From positions 2,542,001 to 2,606,000 of the forward strand of contig JBCAQO010000008.1 of the NCBI GenBank assembly GCA_039111635.1: 64,000 nucleotides of DNA. The letters run 5' to 3'. The notes below the pieces were generated by a model. The model was given only the letters and a program-made list of their open reading frames with translations, was not told the DNA's origin and searched no databases. Positions 1 to 12,204 of the stretch are shown piece after piece (positions within the stretch are counted from its first letter, which is position 1; every line of letters begins with the position of its first letter). The position numbers were made by a program, and so were the translations under genes. The DNA is from Heterobasidion occidentale. Its lineage: Eukaryota; Basidiomycota; Agaricomycetes; Russulales; Bondarzewiaceae.

Positions 1-255
1 TGATAGAGGTGAAGGCTTTGGGGACTGATCAGACTAGTGTCTTAGAATCAGGGAAGACTGATGAACAGCAGTTCCTAGATTGGACAGAAGTGGATAGCCT
101 AAGGCTTCCCTACTGCGCCGCAGCCACTATAAGTACATACAGGCGAGGGCACGGACCAAGTAGCAATGGATCGGGAACGCGAGGTATAGTTGGGAGAAAG
201 GTCCTACGTGTCCTTATACGGATCGTGGTAAAAGTAAGAAGGATATAGTAAGCGG
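1..255. other. Unassigned sequence left of gypsy A
   Basis: No gene or repeat is recognised here. The minus-strand reverse transcriptase frame of gypsy A stops making sense near position 256, just before the start of the RT core. The sequence to the left does not continue the RT. It may be another insertion or a deletion junction. Confidence 0.4.
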
Positions 256-3200
256 TTCATAACATAGCTTGGGTTTGAGCGAGTGATCCATTCCTTCCTT
301 GATCTCTATTTTGTGATCCCAAGGTCGAGACAGCGGTAGCTGTCCCTTTGGTCGACCTTCGAAAACCTTCCTATAATTCCAGTAGTCCTTCGGCACTATT
401 TCTTTGAAGGATAATTCGGGTTTCCCTCTGGCGGCTTCCTCTGCAAGTCTTTGCGAGTTGGTGTGCTTTGTTTGTTTCCCTGTCTGTGCTTTAGCAGGTT
501 TGCTTCCCTGAGCCGGTATGTTGGCATATGGAAGTTCCGTGGTTTCAGCGCGATGTATATTGACGCCTTCTTCGAAGTCGTTGTATAGTTCCAGTGCCTG
601 TAATGTTCCCGTATCCAGGCATCTAACGAGATAGACTCCATCTTCTTCAAGATCCTTGGAGGGAAGTGCCGGAAGTCCGTCACCGTCCTCCAGAACATCT
701 TCTTCAGCCCATGTCGGAACCTTATGATTTCTGGTTCGGGCCTTCAGACGTTCGGCATTCAACCTTCGAGTTGTGAACTCCAGACTTGTAGGTATTGTCC
801 GCGGATGTGGTACTGTGGTGTTTCCCACTTTCCGACCTGGTACTGCTTTTCCCGGCTTTTGCACTGGTATTGAGTAGTCGCCCATTTGCGGTACTGTTTC
901 CATGCGCCGTATGCTTGGTTTAGGACGTCCTGGTTTTCTTGTAGCTCTTCTAGCTTTTACCGGTCCTCCTTTTATTTGGCAGGAGGGCGGGCATCTGGTA
1001 AAGTGTAGCCCGTAGGCATGCCAGTCGACTTCTGGGTTATGTTCTAATAACCAGTCGGTTCCTAAAATGACATCTTCTTTTCCTATTTCCGTGATGTAGA
1101 ATCTTGCTAATTCTGTATGTGACCCCCCTCTTTCGCCTAAAACCTGTAACTTGAGGTTGGCAAATCTTGTAATGGGTCCTCCCTTGAACTCGGTGTTCTG
1201 GACCGTACTGACTGGAATAGGGGCGGGGGTTTTGTGTGTAGTGATTCAATGTGCTTCTATGAAGCGAGGGTTCATAAAGATTCCTGTGGCTCCACTGTCC
1301 ACAAGTGCTTGTGTAGCAGCTTTTCTATTCTTGCCAATGAGCATTGTCTCAAGTCGGAGTGATGGTGCACCATGTGATTTCATTTCCGAAAGATACAATA
1401 CATCTGGATGTCCATGCTCTTGGTCAGCATCTTTACTGGCCAGAGGAGCGTACCAATTTCCTGCAAGAATCCTACTCTCCACATCCACTGCCGATGGGAG
1501 AGGCTTTAAAAATTCTTCGAGTCGCTAAAGGCTCGAACTTCCTCGATTTCTTCCATACTGAGTCCCATCATCATTTGGCGGATGTGGTTGACTCTGTTCT
1601 TTCCTTCCTCGACGTCTTCATCGTCGAATTGTCCTTCGTCCATTTCTGCTTCGCGTACTGGTCTGTGACGAGGGGGCTGGAATCTTCTCTTGGGTCGAGA
1701 AGGACAGTTGCGCGCCATGTGCCTGGGCTTCTTGCAAAAGAAGCACTTGCCTTCTTTGGCAAGTCGATCTCTTTCTGCCGGGGTAAGCTTCTTGAAGCGA
1801 GTTTGGACAGCGTCGGCCTCCATTTCCGCTGCATCTACGTCCATAGGTTCGTATTGGGGCTCCCTGTCGTGTCATGGGGGTGCCCTTTCGTCGTAAAAGG
1901 TACGCGGAGTGTAAATTTGGAATTTGCCTTTTTCGGAGGTCATATGCTCGGTCCCTTGCGATGCGCATTCTTTCGTGTTTCTTGGCCTTCTCGACTAGTT
2001 CTTCCCATGTCCCATCTTTAGAGGGATCTTCATAAATTCCCTTTGCCAGCTCCCACTTGAGTCCTTGCAGGAAATGGGTTTTCTTGGTTTCTTCGTCTAC
2101 ACTGGCGAGCGCCGTGAGCTGTTCAAACAGCTGAAGGTAGGTGTTGAAGGATTCCTTTCCTTGATTGACCCTGGCTAATTTGTCGTGAGCATCTGCTTCT
2201 TTATTGAATTCTTCGAAGTCGGTGGCTATCTTTTTTCGGACAGATGTGAAGCCGGCCATGTCCGCCCAAGTGTACTTGTTCCAATCCTTTAATGTGTTCC
2301 TGGCCTGAGTAAAGTTTCTTGCCCATATCCACGCTGAGCCTTCCTTCATATACGATAGAGCATAAGCGATTTTGGCAAATTTGTTTGCATAATCCTTCTT
2401 TCTGGCCAGGAACATTAGGTCGATTTCGTGGAGGAATTGCTCGGTTTGTTTCCTGTTTCCACTGAAGGTGGTGGGTTTGGCCATAGCTGGTCCCCTGGAC
2501 TCATTACCTCCAGTATCTGTCGACATTGTATCGGGCAGGGGCTCTGGATCGTTAGGCGGTTCCTGATCTTTACTTGGTGCTTCAAAATACTCCGGTTCGG
2601 GGACAAACTCCGGTGTTGAGGCTCGGAAGTCTTCTTGGGGAGCGGTCTCCTGTAAGGGGGATGTAGCGGGAGTGTTTCTTCTAGAGATTCGACTTCCACT
2701 GGCTGTTTCTCTGGGTAGAGTATGTATGTGCGGTCTTGGCGAGTCACGATGCCGATTTGCCGGTGATTCAGGCTTGTTGAAGGTCTTTCTTGCGACGTAG
2801 TCCGCGACCTTAATGAGGTGTAGGTTGGGTCCTGCGTGGACAGTCTTTTCTCCCCAAGTCGGGTATTCGTATCTGCTTTCTCCTCGTTGGTGGAAGAATC
2901 CGGTGAGGATTCCTGTGTAGTAGAAGTGTTCTTTCCTCTCGTCATAATAAAGTTGATCTTTGTCGACGTCTTCGGGTAAGTCTCCGTAGACTTCTGCTAG
3001 GTCTGTTCTGTAGCCGGGAGGATATTCCGCTGCAACTTCTTCCATTGTTCTTTATTCTTTGAAGAAGAAGGGTACTGCCTGTCTTCTTCCAGCTTGTAAT
3101 GCTTCCTGTAAGTCTGGGTCCCTTTTGATAATTTCGTTGATGGAAATATCAATTTGGTCGATGAGTTGGATGATCTCGGAGAATGTGTGTCCCAAGATGA

Positions 3201-3458
3201 GGGTTTGGAGATGATAAGTTTTGTGGGCGAACTCTCCTCTTCTGACAATAAAAACGATCCCTTCAATTTCTGTTCGGACTGGTGGAGAGTTAGGGGCTTC
3301 CAGTGTGTCTTTCTATGTGGAGGAGAAGGTCCAATGGATGAGGACTGAGACGTGGTCTCTGTTCTCCTTTGTCTTGATGAGTTCTGCTCTGATTCTGTCT
3401 GTGTCGATATTCCTTGTGAGGGTTCCTCTGAGATCGGAGATAACGGCGCTGGGGAAAT
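256..3458 (-). pseudogene. Gypsy A gag-protease-RT remnant
   Basis: This is a degenerate retrotransposon polyprotein read on the minus strand. A 475-residue open frame (3045-1618) holds the gag capsid-like region, beginning MEEVAAEYPPGYRTD. A second frame (1844-1506) carries a CCHC zinc knuckle, CFFCKKPRHMARNC. Another (1488-1246) carries the aspartic protease motif DSGAT. A further frame continues with EDVILGTDW, and 903-214 holds the N-terminal approach to reverse transcriptase with SRPWDHKIEI. Neighbouring domains lie in different frames and there are internal stops, so it cannot give a working Gag-Pol. The RT core (the YxDD region) is absent: homology ends near 256. The order gag, zinc knuckle, PR, RT is the normal Ty3/gypsy order. 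Confidence 0.85.
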
Positions 3459-4045
3459 TGTTATGACTTGACCGATCGGGGCCCTTCGCGGCCGGTCTAA
3501 CCGATGGATCAAGCATCACATGCTAGGCGGCTCCATTACGGAGCATACATCAAGGTATTCGGCATGTCCTTAGGAGCCGACAAGACCGATGGTTCTTCAA
3601 GACATCGGTAAAGGCTATATGAGAGGGACATGAGGCTCACGAAGTTCACACAGTAATAAGGGAGGCATTCACATGCCATGGGCTTAGGGCTTACGGGTAA
3701 GCACCTCGTCGCACCATGATGGATCAGTGCGACTAGAGAAGTACAAGAGTAGGCGCCGGAGGGAAAGACGGCGGCCACAGCTCTCCTAGGATGGAAACCT
3801 GGAGAAGCACACGGACTCTTACCCTATACCCCATACAGTATATAAGGCCCATAGAATAGGCTGAGGGTCTTCAGTCTATTCTCTTCGTTCCCCTGTATCT
3901 ACGCATACAGGATTCTTAGAGCCAACTATTATTCCCTCCTGTATCATCGCCTGATACAGTCGAGACTTCGCCCACCACTCAGTCCATCGTGCGACCTAGG
4001 GAAGAACCTGTTACTCTTGGGTTACTGAACGAGCAGTTCGTAACA
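3459..4045 (+). repeat. Gypsy B 5' LTR (587 bp)
   Basis: The repeat begins TGTTATGAC and ends GTAACA, and matches 12205-12821 along its length. A TATATAAGG promoter-like box lies near 3839. Downstream of it are two small hairpins, at 3893-3910 (stem CTGTAT) and 3939-3959 (stem CTGTATCA). Confidence 0.95.
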
Positions 4046-7000
4046 CTAGAATAGACTCGCTTTTGCCCCTACCTTTGCACCACACTCTGCTTGCTGCCAC
4101 ACTCTTCCTCACAACCCTCATCGGTGGCATAGACCCCCACCGAAGAGAGTTACTTCACACACCCTGGAGCAAGACCTAGGCCTAGGATTTCCACCAGGCA
4201 CTAGACGAACCCATAACCAACTTCGACAGAACAATTGTCCTATCCATCAAAGAGAAAACCGCTGGTATTACTCCGACACCAATCGACCAGCACCCCCAAA
4301 CTTTGATAACTGCTCGTACCGAGAAGGACGATACTTCTTCACAAGAGAAGACGGAACAGAAGCTGAGTGGGCTTGGGACAAAACAGCAGAAGACTGGGTA
4401 GAGCCACCCCAGTACAGGAAACTCGAGTATGATTCCCCGTCATATATTCGAATCGGAGCAATGAACAGTCACATTATTACCCCCATTCGACTTGACGTGC
4501 GATTAACAACTCGAGGAAGAAGCGCTGGAGCCAGAGCCGCCATCGACTCAGCATGCGAAGGGATCCTGGTAAATGAAGAGTGGGTACGGAAGCACAATCT
4601 CCCCACCTATCCTTTAAACCGCCCCATCCGCATTCGCAACGTCGATGACACCATCAACAAAGCAGGCCTCATTCGACGAGGCCTAGACGCGAATCTCACC
4701 GTCAAGGATAGACGAGGGAGAACTCACACTGAACGCGTCCAGATGTTCATCACCAATCTAGGGAAAGACGACGTGCTCCTAGGAACAGATTGGTTGAAAT
4801 ACCACGACCCCTCCATCGGGTGGAGGCGCCGTGAAGTACACTTTGATCGTTGCCCCAGAGATTGCCGGCAACCATATGGGTTTACCAAGGCAAGGGAAGA
4901 GCCTACCAAGAAGGCATGGCTAGCGAAACTACGCGGTGACAAGGTTCCTCAGCGGACGAAACCGCATCTTGTCTCAGAACCGGTAGGACCTTCGTGGACT
5001 TGGACTAAAGAACAATGGAGCCAAGTACCCGCGAAGGAATGGAAAACTCGGTTCATGGAACTACTCGAGCACAAATCCCGACAACGCAAGGCTCGGGAGT
5101 GGCTCGAAGAACAAGTAGCCGAAAGGAAGGAACACCGGCAAGCCCAACAAGAGGCAACCCAGGGCGAAGCTTCAGGAAAAGTCGCTAAAAAGGCGCAAAC
5201 ACAGTTTGACCCCTCCGCAATGGATAGCGCAGGGGAACCCGTCATCAGGAAGGTAGCTCCAGAACCCTTGGGGTTCGCAAGCTTTGACGAAGATCTGGAG
5301 GAAGAAATCGACACCACCGACTTGAAGGGTCGGGTGCCAACAGAGTACCATTCCTACCTCGACATCTTTAGCGAACGACGATCACAAAGGCTTCCCCAAC
5401 ATACAATATGGGACCACGCGATAAATCTTAAACCATCCTTCGTACCCCAGGCGCCGCGGATATTTCCTCTAAGCCCAGAAAAGCACGATGAGTTAGGGAA
5501 GTTCGTCAAGGAGCACCTTTCCAGAGGAACAATACGTCGGTCAACAGCACACAGCGCAGCCTCTTTCTTTTTCGTAAGCAAGAAAGATGGGAAGCTCCGT
5601 CCGGTACAAGACTATCGCCACCTTAACGAACACACCATTCGAGATGTCACCCCCCTGCCATTAATCCAAGAACTATTGGATATCATTAAAGGCGCAACGG
5701 TGTTCTCAAAGCTCGACGTTCGGTGGGGATATAACAACGTGCGCATCAAGAAAGGAGACGAGTCCAAGGCGGCCTTCGTCACACCCTTGGGACTTTTCGA
5801 ACCTACAGTGATGTTCTTTGGACTCTGTAATTCCCCGGGAACCTTCCAAGCCATGATGAACATGATCTTCCAAGAACTCATCCTGGCCCGGAAAATAGCG
5901 GTATATATGGACGACATCCTCATCTTCACGAAGACCACAGCGGAACACATTGTGATCCTTCGGCGAGTCCTCCAAATCCTGCGCGACAACGATCTTTACC
6001 TCAAACCAGAGAAGTGCGAGTTCCACAAGGAGAAGCTGAACTACCTTGGGTACACGATCTCAAAAGACCACGTCGCTATGGAAGACTCGAAGATTGAAGC
6101 TATCCAGGAATGGCCCATCCCACGCACAGTTCGCGACATCCGCTCTTTCTTAGGCTTAGGGAACTTCTACCGACGATTCATTGATAAATTCTCTTTGATC
6201 GCTCGACCCCTGCATGACCTCACAAAGAAGGATGTGAAATGGGACTGGACCGCAGAGTGCCAACAGGCGTTTGACCGACTGAAGAGAACCTTCATCAGCC
6301 AACCCGTCCTGTTGTACCCTGACCCGATGCGCCCTTACCGGCTTGTTACCGACGCTTCCCTCGCAGCATATGGTGCAGTCCTCTTACAGGAAGGACCTGA
6401 TAACGACTGGCACCCTGTGGCATACCTCTCAGGATCGTTCTCACCGGCCGAACGGAATTACGACGTGCATGATCGCGAACTCCTCGCCATCATCAAAGCA
6501 CTGGAACACTGGAAACACTACCTCGAAGGCGCTCGACATCCCTTTGAGGTCTGGACGGACCATAAAAACCTAGAACACTTTAAAACGGCACGCGACCTAT
6601 CAAGGCGACAAGCGCGCTGGAGTCTGTTTTTGTCCCGATTTGACTTCCAGCTCAGTTACAAGGCTGGAACTACGAATCATGCCGATGCTCTGTCCAGGCG
6701 TCCAGACCTTAGTGAGGGGGTGGAATCTGATAACAAGGCACAGACTCTACTCCCGTCCAGATTTTTCACTGAGTCCAGCGAAACTCTAGTAGAGCCAAGC
6801 GAAGGCATACACGTCAAAGCAACAGAACTTGTATCCTCGGACATCCTCTCCCTTATTCGACACTCGCGCTCGGAACACGATTTGCTAGTCGACGTCGCCC
6901 TCAAGAAACTGCTGGAAAAAGGTCCAAACGCAATGAAGGGCGACCTAGGAAAATGGACACACGAAGAGGGCATTACAAGACACGACGGTTACATATGCGT

Positions 7001-8108
7001 CCCAAAGGACGACCTCCTTCGACGAATGATTGTCAAAACACACCATGACACTATGGCTACAGGACACCCGGGGCGAGCAAAGACCTTAGAATTGGTCCAA
7101 CGCCATTACTGGTGGTCAAGCATGACCAAATTTGTACACGCATATGTGGATGGATGTGCAGTTTGCCAATCTACCAAGAACCTCCCCCATAGGACCCATC
7201 CACCGATCCAACCGTTGGAAACCACAAACGCCCCCTGGCGCTTTATCTCCACCGACTTCGTGACAGACCTTCCAGAAAGCAGAGGCTACGACTCGATCAA
7301 TGTGGTAGTCGATCAGGGTCTGTCAAAAGGAATGGTCATAACCCCGTGCAAGAAGACAATCACGGCCGAAGAAACCACGACACTCTTCCAGGACAATGTG
7401 TTCAAACGATATGGTTTACCAACCAAAGTGGTGTCCGACAGAGGTCCTCAATTTGCGGCAAAGTTCACAAGGGAACTATGGAAAGGAATGGGAATCACCC
7501 CTGCCCTCAGCACGGCTTACCACCCCCAAACGGACGGAGAAACAGAACGGGTAAACCAAGAGATCGAGCAATTCCTGCGAGTTTTCTGCAACTACCATCA
7601 AGATAATTGGGTAGACTTGATCCCCTTCGCAGAATTCTCCCACAATACCCGAAGACACTCCGCCACTGGGAAGTCGCCGTTTGAAGTCCTTTATGGGTTC
7701 AACCCACCATATTCGGTCGACTCAGCTCTGGAGACCAAGGTGCCCGCAGTAACTGAACGTTTGCGGCTAATCAAAGAAGTCCAAGAAGATGCGGCCGCAA
7801 GTCTACAAATAGCAGCACAGCACGCCAAGGACCGGGACCTACACAGGAAACTTCCGCAGTGGGAAGTAGGAACCCAAGTTTGGTTAGAAGGAACCCACAT
7901 TCGGACGACTCACCCGAAATTCAAGCTGGCACCTAGACGCTATGGCCCCTTTTCAGTGATCGAAAGAATCGGTCCTCTGGCTTATCGGTTGGAAATACCC
8001 GAAACATGGAAGATACACCCGGTGTTTCATACCTCCATGCTCACGGAATATCATGAGACAGAGGCCCACGGAAGGAACTTCCCAGACCTGCCCAGAGATC
8101 TTGAATGA
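4046..8108 (+). CDS. Gypsy B pol polyprotein: protease, RT, RNase H, integrase
   Basis: The first ATG is at 4461 (1215 codons), but the frame is open from about 4049, just after the LTR, without another ATG. The upstream stretch reads like protein (for example REGRYFFTREDG). Domains in order from the ATG: aspartic protease with a DSAC active site (about residue 35) and DVLLGTDW; RT with SKLDVRWG and YMDDILIF (about residue 480); RNase H with TDASLAAYGAVL; integrase with an HHCC zinc finger ending CAVCQSTK and DDE residues in STDFV, SDRGPQF and GETERVNQ. All catalytic motifs look intact. It ends in a premature stop just before the chromodomain, which lies in another frame. The protein would copy and integrate the element. 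Confidence 0.92.
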
Positions 8109-8313
8109 AGAAGAACACTACGAAGTGGAGGCCATTCTAGATTCAAAGCGCCAGGGACGAGGGACCAAGTACCTTGTCAAGTGGGTCGGATACTCCGAGG
8201 CCGATAACACCTGGGAACCCTTTGCCCTCCTCAAAGAAACGGCCGACGAGGCGCTTCGTGAATTCCACGAAAGCTACCCAGACAAGCCCCGACCAGCGGC
8301 GATTAGGCTTTAG
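8103..8313 (+). CDS. Integrase C-terminal chromodomain, frame-shifted from pol
   Basis: The frame ending at 8313 encodes EVEAILDSKRQGRGTKYLVK, then a WVGY and NTWEP motif. This is a typical chromodomain with its aromatic cage residues. In chromoviruses it is fused to the integrase C-terminus and guides insertion to heterochromatin. Here pol (frame 3) stops at 8108 right after PRDLE, and the chromodomain continues in frame 1. Either a one-base loss or programmed frameshifting separates them. The domain is a fusion part, not a stand-alone gene. Confidence 0.85.
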
Positions 8314-8372
8314 AAAGATATAAAAAGGGGAGACGTCCCTCCCTCTTTCAAAGCAAGAATCCTCCCCAGTAC

Positions 8373-9693
8373 ATGTCCGACCACTCCTCCCTTGATTACT
8401 CCCCTGGACGTGCCATGCTCATCGATGACGGGACTACCTCCTCCCCTTCAAGAAACCCCTCACCAGACGTCATTCTGGCCATGGCCAACCCCGACACTAG
8501 ATGCCCTAGCCGAAGCAGCCGCCCAACGACTCCAGAGGGAGTTCCCGTACAAATCAGTGTCCACCAAACCGCGCTCACCGTCGAAGGTCGAACGGGTTCC
8601 CAAGCCTCACCACGGTTTGAGAGAGCTCATGACGAGCACGATGAAGGACGTCAAGCAGAAGGAAGGCATGCTCCGTCAACGCCTCCGCGACCGACGTCAG
8701 CGTTGGCTCAAAGAGACGCAAGGCAGGAAACGAGAGGCGGAAGAAGACCAGGAAACCCTTCGGACCTGGCATCGCCTACAACTGTTGAGGCAGGTGTACA
8801 AGAACCAGCAACGGCTGGTACATCAGCTGCCAGGACCAGAGGGCCCCCTACCAGTAGTCGAGATCTGCACCCCGGAGAGTTGGAAGGACTAGGAGATGCC
8901 CTACTCCAGCGCACCACCATCTCCGCGGGCAACCAGGAAGCGAGAGCGACGACATACCCCGACGCCTCGCTGACGCGAGCGACCAGGTCAGGCTTCTGGC
9001 CTATGCAGATGATCATAGGGCCGCCTCCTGGTACGCCCGAGGAAATAATGGGGCTTACGCCCTACTCATTCATCCGGACGAGTTCTCCTCCTTCATCAAT
9101 CTGGAGCTCCTACCCACCCTCATCTCACGCACCGACACGAGACTTTCCTCCCACGCCCATCCCGTTCGGATTGACCCATTCCGCGTCCAACCATGGAGCG
9201 AAGCTAGCAGAGCGATACCGGCTACAAGTAGTCGAGACGCATCCACCCAGACCGAATACGTCTGGGCTACGGTCCAACGACAGGCACGAAGGGACCGAGA
9301 GGCCCCTCCTCCCATATCGGCAGGACAATCCACCGGGCAGGACGCAGGAGGCAGCAATGAGGAGCATCCTCCAAGGTACAGGAGGAATGAGGGACGAGGG
9401 AGCCAGAGAACAAGGGGAACCCCTCAACCCAGGCGAAGCAGTCCTAGAAGAACTCAACCAAGAGATTCGCCGACTCCAAACCGTCCTCGAGATAATTGAG
9501 TTGAAGGAGCGCATCCACACATTGGTAGAAGAACTCCAGTCCGCCAGCGCCCGACTCAGCGGACTACTTCCTGGACTCGAGCGGAACTAGACGCCTGGGA
9601 CGAGGTCGAAGGCGATAATTACGATGACATCGACCCCTACTACAGACCAGACGAAGGGTACGGAGACTACGGAGACATTGGTGGAGGATATTA
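8373..9693 (+). CDS. Post-pol coding region of gypsy B with overlapping open frames
   Basis: Downstream of the chromodomain there is unrecognised coding-like sequence in more than one frame. One frame is open from 8373 to 9590 (405 codons), rich in Pro/Ser/Thr/Arg, and ends in a heptad-like helix around LEELNQEIRRLQTVLEI. A second frame (8392-8892) reads as a helical, charged protein with DALAEAAAQRLQREF. A third frame, from about 8900 to a stop at 9693, carries YADDHRAASWYARG, then an Arg-rich stretch, then an acidic Tyr-rich tail (DNYDDIDPYYRPDEGYGDYG), interrupted by a TGA near 9500. The second and third frames look like one decayed protein, possibly a displaced gag-like ORF. The function is unknown. 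Confidence 0.5.
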
Positions 9694-9763
9694 GACAAGG
9701 TGACGGAGAGGAAAGGACCCTCCGCACCACAGGTACCGGTTTCACGCACAGGACGCCGGAACG

Positions 9764-11397
9764 AACGTCCTGCATGACGTTAAACTGTGAAAAGATAAGA
9801 AGGCAGGGGAAGTACCTGACCATTTCGCGTTGCAGCCCTCCGGTCTCAAGATGAAGGACAAGCATTCAACACTCTCGTTGTCAAGAGGTATTCTGACAAG
9901 CGAATCGGGCGTCCCGCTTGGATCCCCAGTTTTACAGGGCCCTTTCCACATTAGGAGGCCCTTAGGATTCACAACATAACTGGTACATGAATGATGCATG
10001 AATATTGGTGGGAAATCGTGATGCATACCCACCGTTGGGGAACGGTGGACCAACCTCGCTGTCAAGGTCTGACAGGTGTCTTGGACGTCCCACTTTGGAT
10101 CTCCGGTTTACAGGGTCGTTTCCGCATTAGGGGACCCTATCTGCGATGCAGGAACTGATGGCCGCACTCCATTAGTACCCAAAACGGAGAAAAAATATCC
10201 GCAACGATGTAAAACTACGAAAGGCTTGGTCCGCAATGACGATAAACTAGTTACCGTCCGGAACGACGCTAAAGCTACCAAGACCCTCGGAGCGTGGCTG
10301 CATTCTGGCAGACGGTGGAAGTGAGGGCCTCCACCGTTGCAGAACCCTGCCGACTAGGTCGAGGCGCTTCCATATTCCATACGCCCTACAGTAAAAGAAT
10401 ATGGGGTCAACACGGTTCAATTCTGTGCGAGGGGTTTGGGGACGTGGAGCGGGTTGTCACCCTTCCGACAAGGCCACGACTACTCCATGGCGCGCCCACT
10501 CTACCCTTGGAGTCCGAAGCAAGGATTCCGCTTCAAGGGCCAGTCAAGAGGCAACTGGGATCGTGCCTCGTGTTTGCAATCATCCGCAATGATGTAAAAC
10601 TACGCCTGTCCGCAACGACGATAAACTACGGATGCCCTCCATGGCGTTAAACTGGGATTGCCCTTTCCTTTACAGGGCCATGAGCAGTGTCCAAACATGA
10701 GATATGTTTCGACATTGCTGCGTCCGCAAAGACGTTAAACTACCACTCCTTTCAGCATAGGAGATGTCGATCGACATCGTTGTTGTCGCCACGATGTTGA
10801 TCTAGTCCGCAATGACGATAAACTATTATCCCTCGTCCTAGGGATCGTATTGGAGCTGGAATTACCGCTTCCAGCTGCAATAGTCCGAAATGACCTTAAA
10901 CTACCCTCACCCCGGATTAAATCTATCGAGGCTCGGGAGGTTCAAGCCAGGCGATAGCGGACGTCCGCAATGACTATAAACTAGTTGCCGTCCTTCATGA
11001 CGATAAACTGAGCTGCCCTTCTGTCCACAGGGCCATGTGAGTCGTGTCAAAATAGACCTTCACGTCTATTCTCGCGACTCTATAAGTTATCCGGTTTGAT
11101 ATAGTATAAACCGTCACCATCTTACCTCAATGGGAACCCTGTCAAGAAGGAGGAACTGGTCTACGGCCCTATGCACATTACCGATGAATGTTCGGCGCGC
11201 AGAAACGCCTGCTTTCTTGTTTACAGGTACTCCTACGTTGGGAGATGGAAAGGTCCGCAACGACCTTGGCATAAACTAGCAGGGCAGTCCGCAACACTTA
11301 TGTATAAACTAACCTCAGTCCGCAACGACTTAAGGATAAACTAGCGGACGTCCGCAAAGACGTAAAACTACGGACGTCCGGCACGACGTTAAACTAC
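9764..11397 (+). repeat. About 17 dispersed copies of a 21-nt motif in the gypsy B 3' region
   Basis: A degenerate motif close to GTCCGCAAYGACGNTAAACTA recurs about 17 times, for example near 10198, 10231, 10256, 10578, 10608, 10719, 10807, 10882, 10962, 11253, 11286, 11317, 11349 and 11374. Spacing is irregular and all copies are in the same orientation. It lies in long noncoding sequence between the post-pol ORF and the 3' LTR. No coding sense is visible. Confidence 0.85.
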
Positions 11398-12204
11398 CAG
11401 GACATACCTTACGCTGACCCCGCATAATTACCGTCAAGGTGGATACCATGGTCTATTCAAGAGACCATGGGGTTCAAAGTCTATTCTTCAAAGTCCTTAC
11501 CTCGTGTCCAATACCCTTAGTGAAAAACAAACTCTGGACGAACACTCAATCTCTAACCTGACAAGGCCACCGTATGGGGCTGACAGAGTTAGGGATCTTC
11601 AAAGGGGTCTTGCCGGAACTCAAGACAAGTCAAGAAAATGTTCGTTCTTGATAGGTTGGTGGGCCTAAGCCTTTAAAGTGATCAACCCACACACCTGGAG
11701 TCCCCCTCGATACCGGAGATCAAGGAGATGAAGATCTATCCTGGAAACACTGAGACATGGCCTTCGGCACTTTGAAAGAAGAACGACACACACCCATCCA
11801 CAGACGAGTTTCTATTTCATCCTATAATCATTCGCACCACACCTTTCTGCATTGTCGCCAGATGACACTGGCTCATCAAACCTACCAGGGAGCCCTGGTC
11901 GAGTAGCTGCCTATTGACTCTAGGAGTGTACTCACACAAAACGTGCGGTGAAGGAAGAACACCAGGAGAAGGGACAGTGTATTGTGGCTATGCCCGAACT
12001 TCAAATCAACAGCTCAACGGAGAAGGAAAACTCCTAGGCGTTGTAAACGACGTAGGTCGGTCCTCGCCCCAGAAAACGATGATATTGGAAGACGCATCCC
12101 AATCTATTTTTGACGACCACAAAGCATTGTCCGTGGAATGACGATGAAGCTCGTTTCTGCTCAAGCGAGTAGTCCCTCAGAGTTGGGACCTAGAAAGGGG
12201 GTAA
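11398..12204 (+). other. Noncoding 3' region of gypsy B before the 3' LTR
   Basis: No gene is recognised. The stretch ends in a purine tract (about 12193-12201) next to the LTR that fits a polypurine tract primer for plus-strand synthesis. Confidence 0.6.

Noticed and set aside
1344..2021. Plus-strand frame of 225 codons
   Set aside because: It lies opposite the gypsy A gag and zinc-knuckle region, has no motif, and is a shadow of that coding sequence.
9764..11397. CRISPR-like array
   Set aside because: Repeats are degenerate, spacing is irregular and the genome is fungal; this is a retrotransposon-internal motif set.
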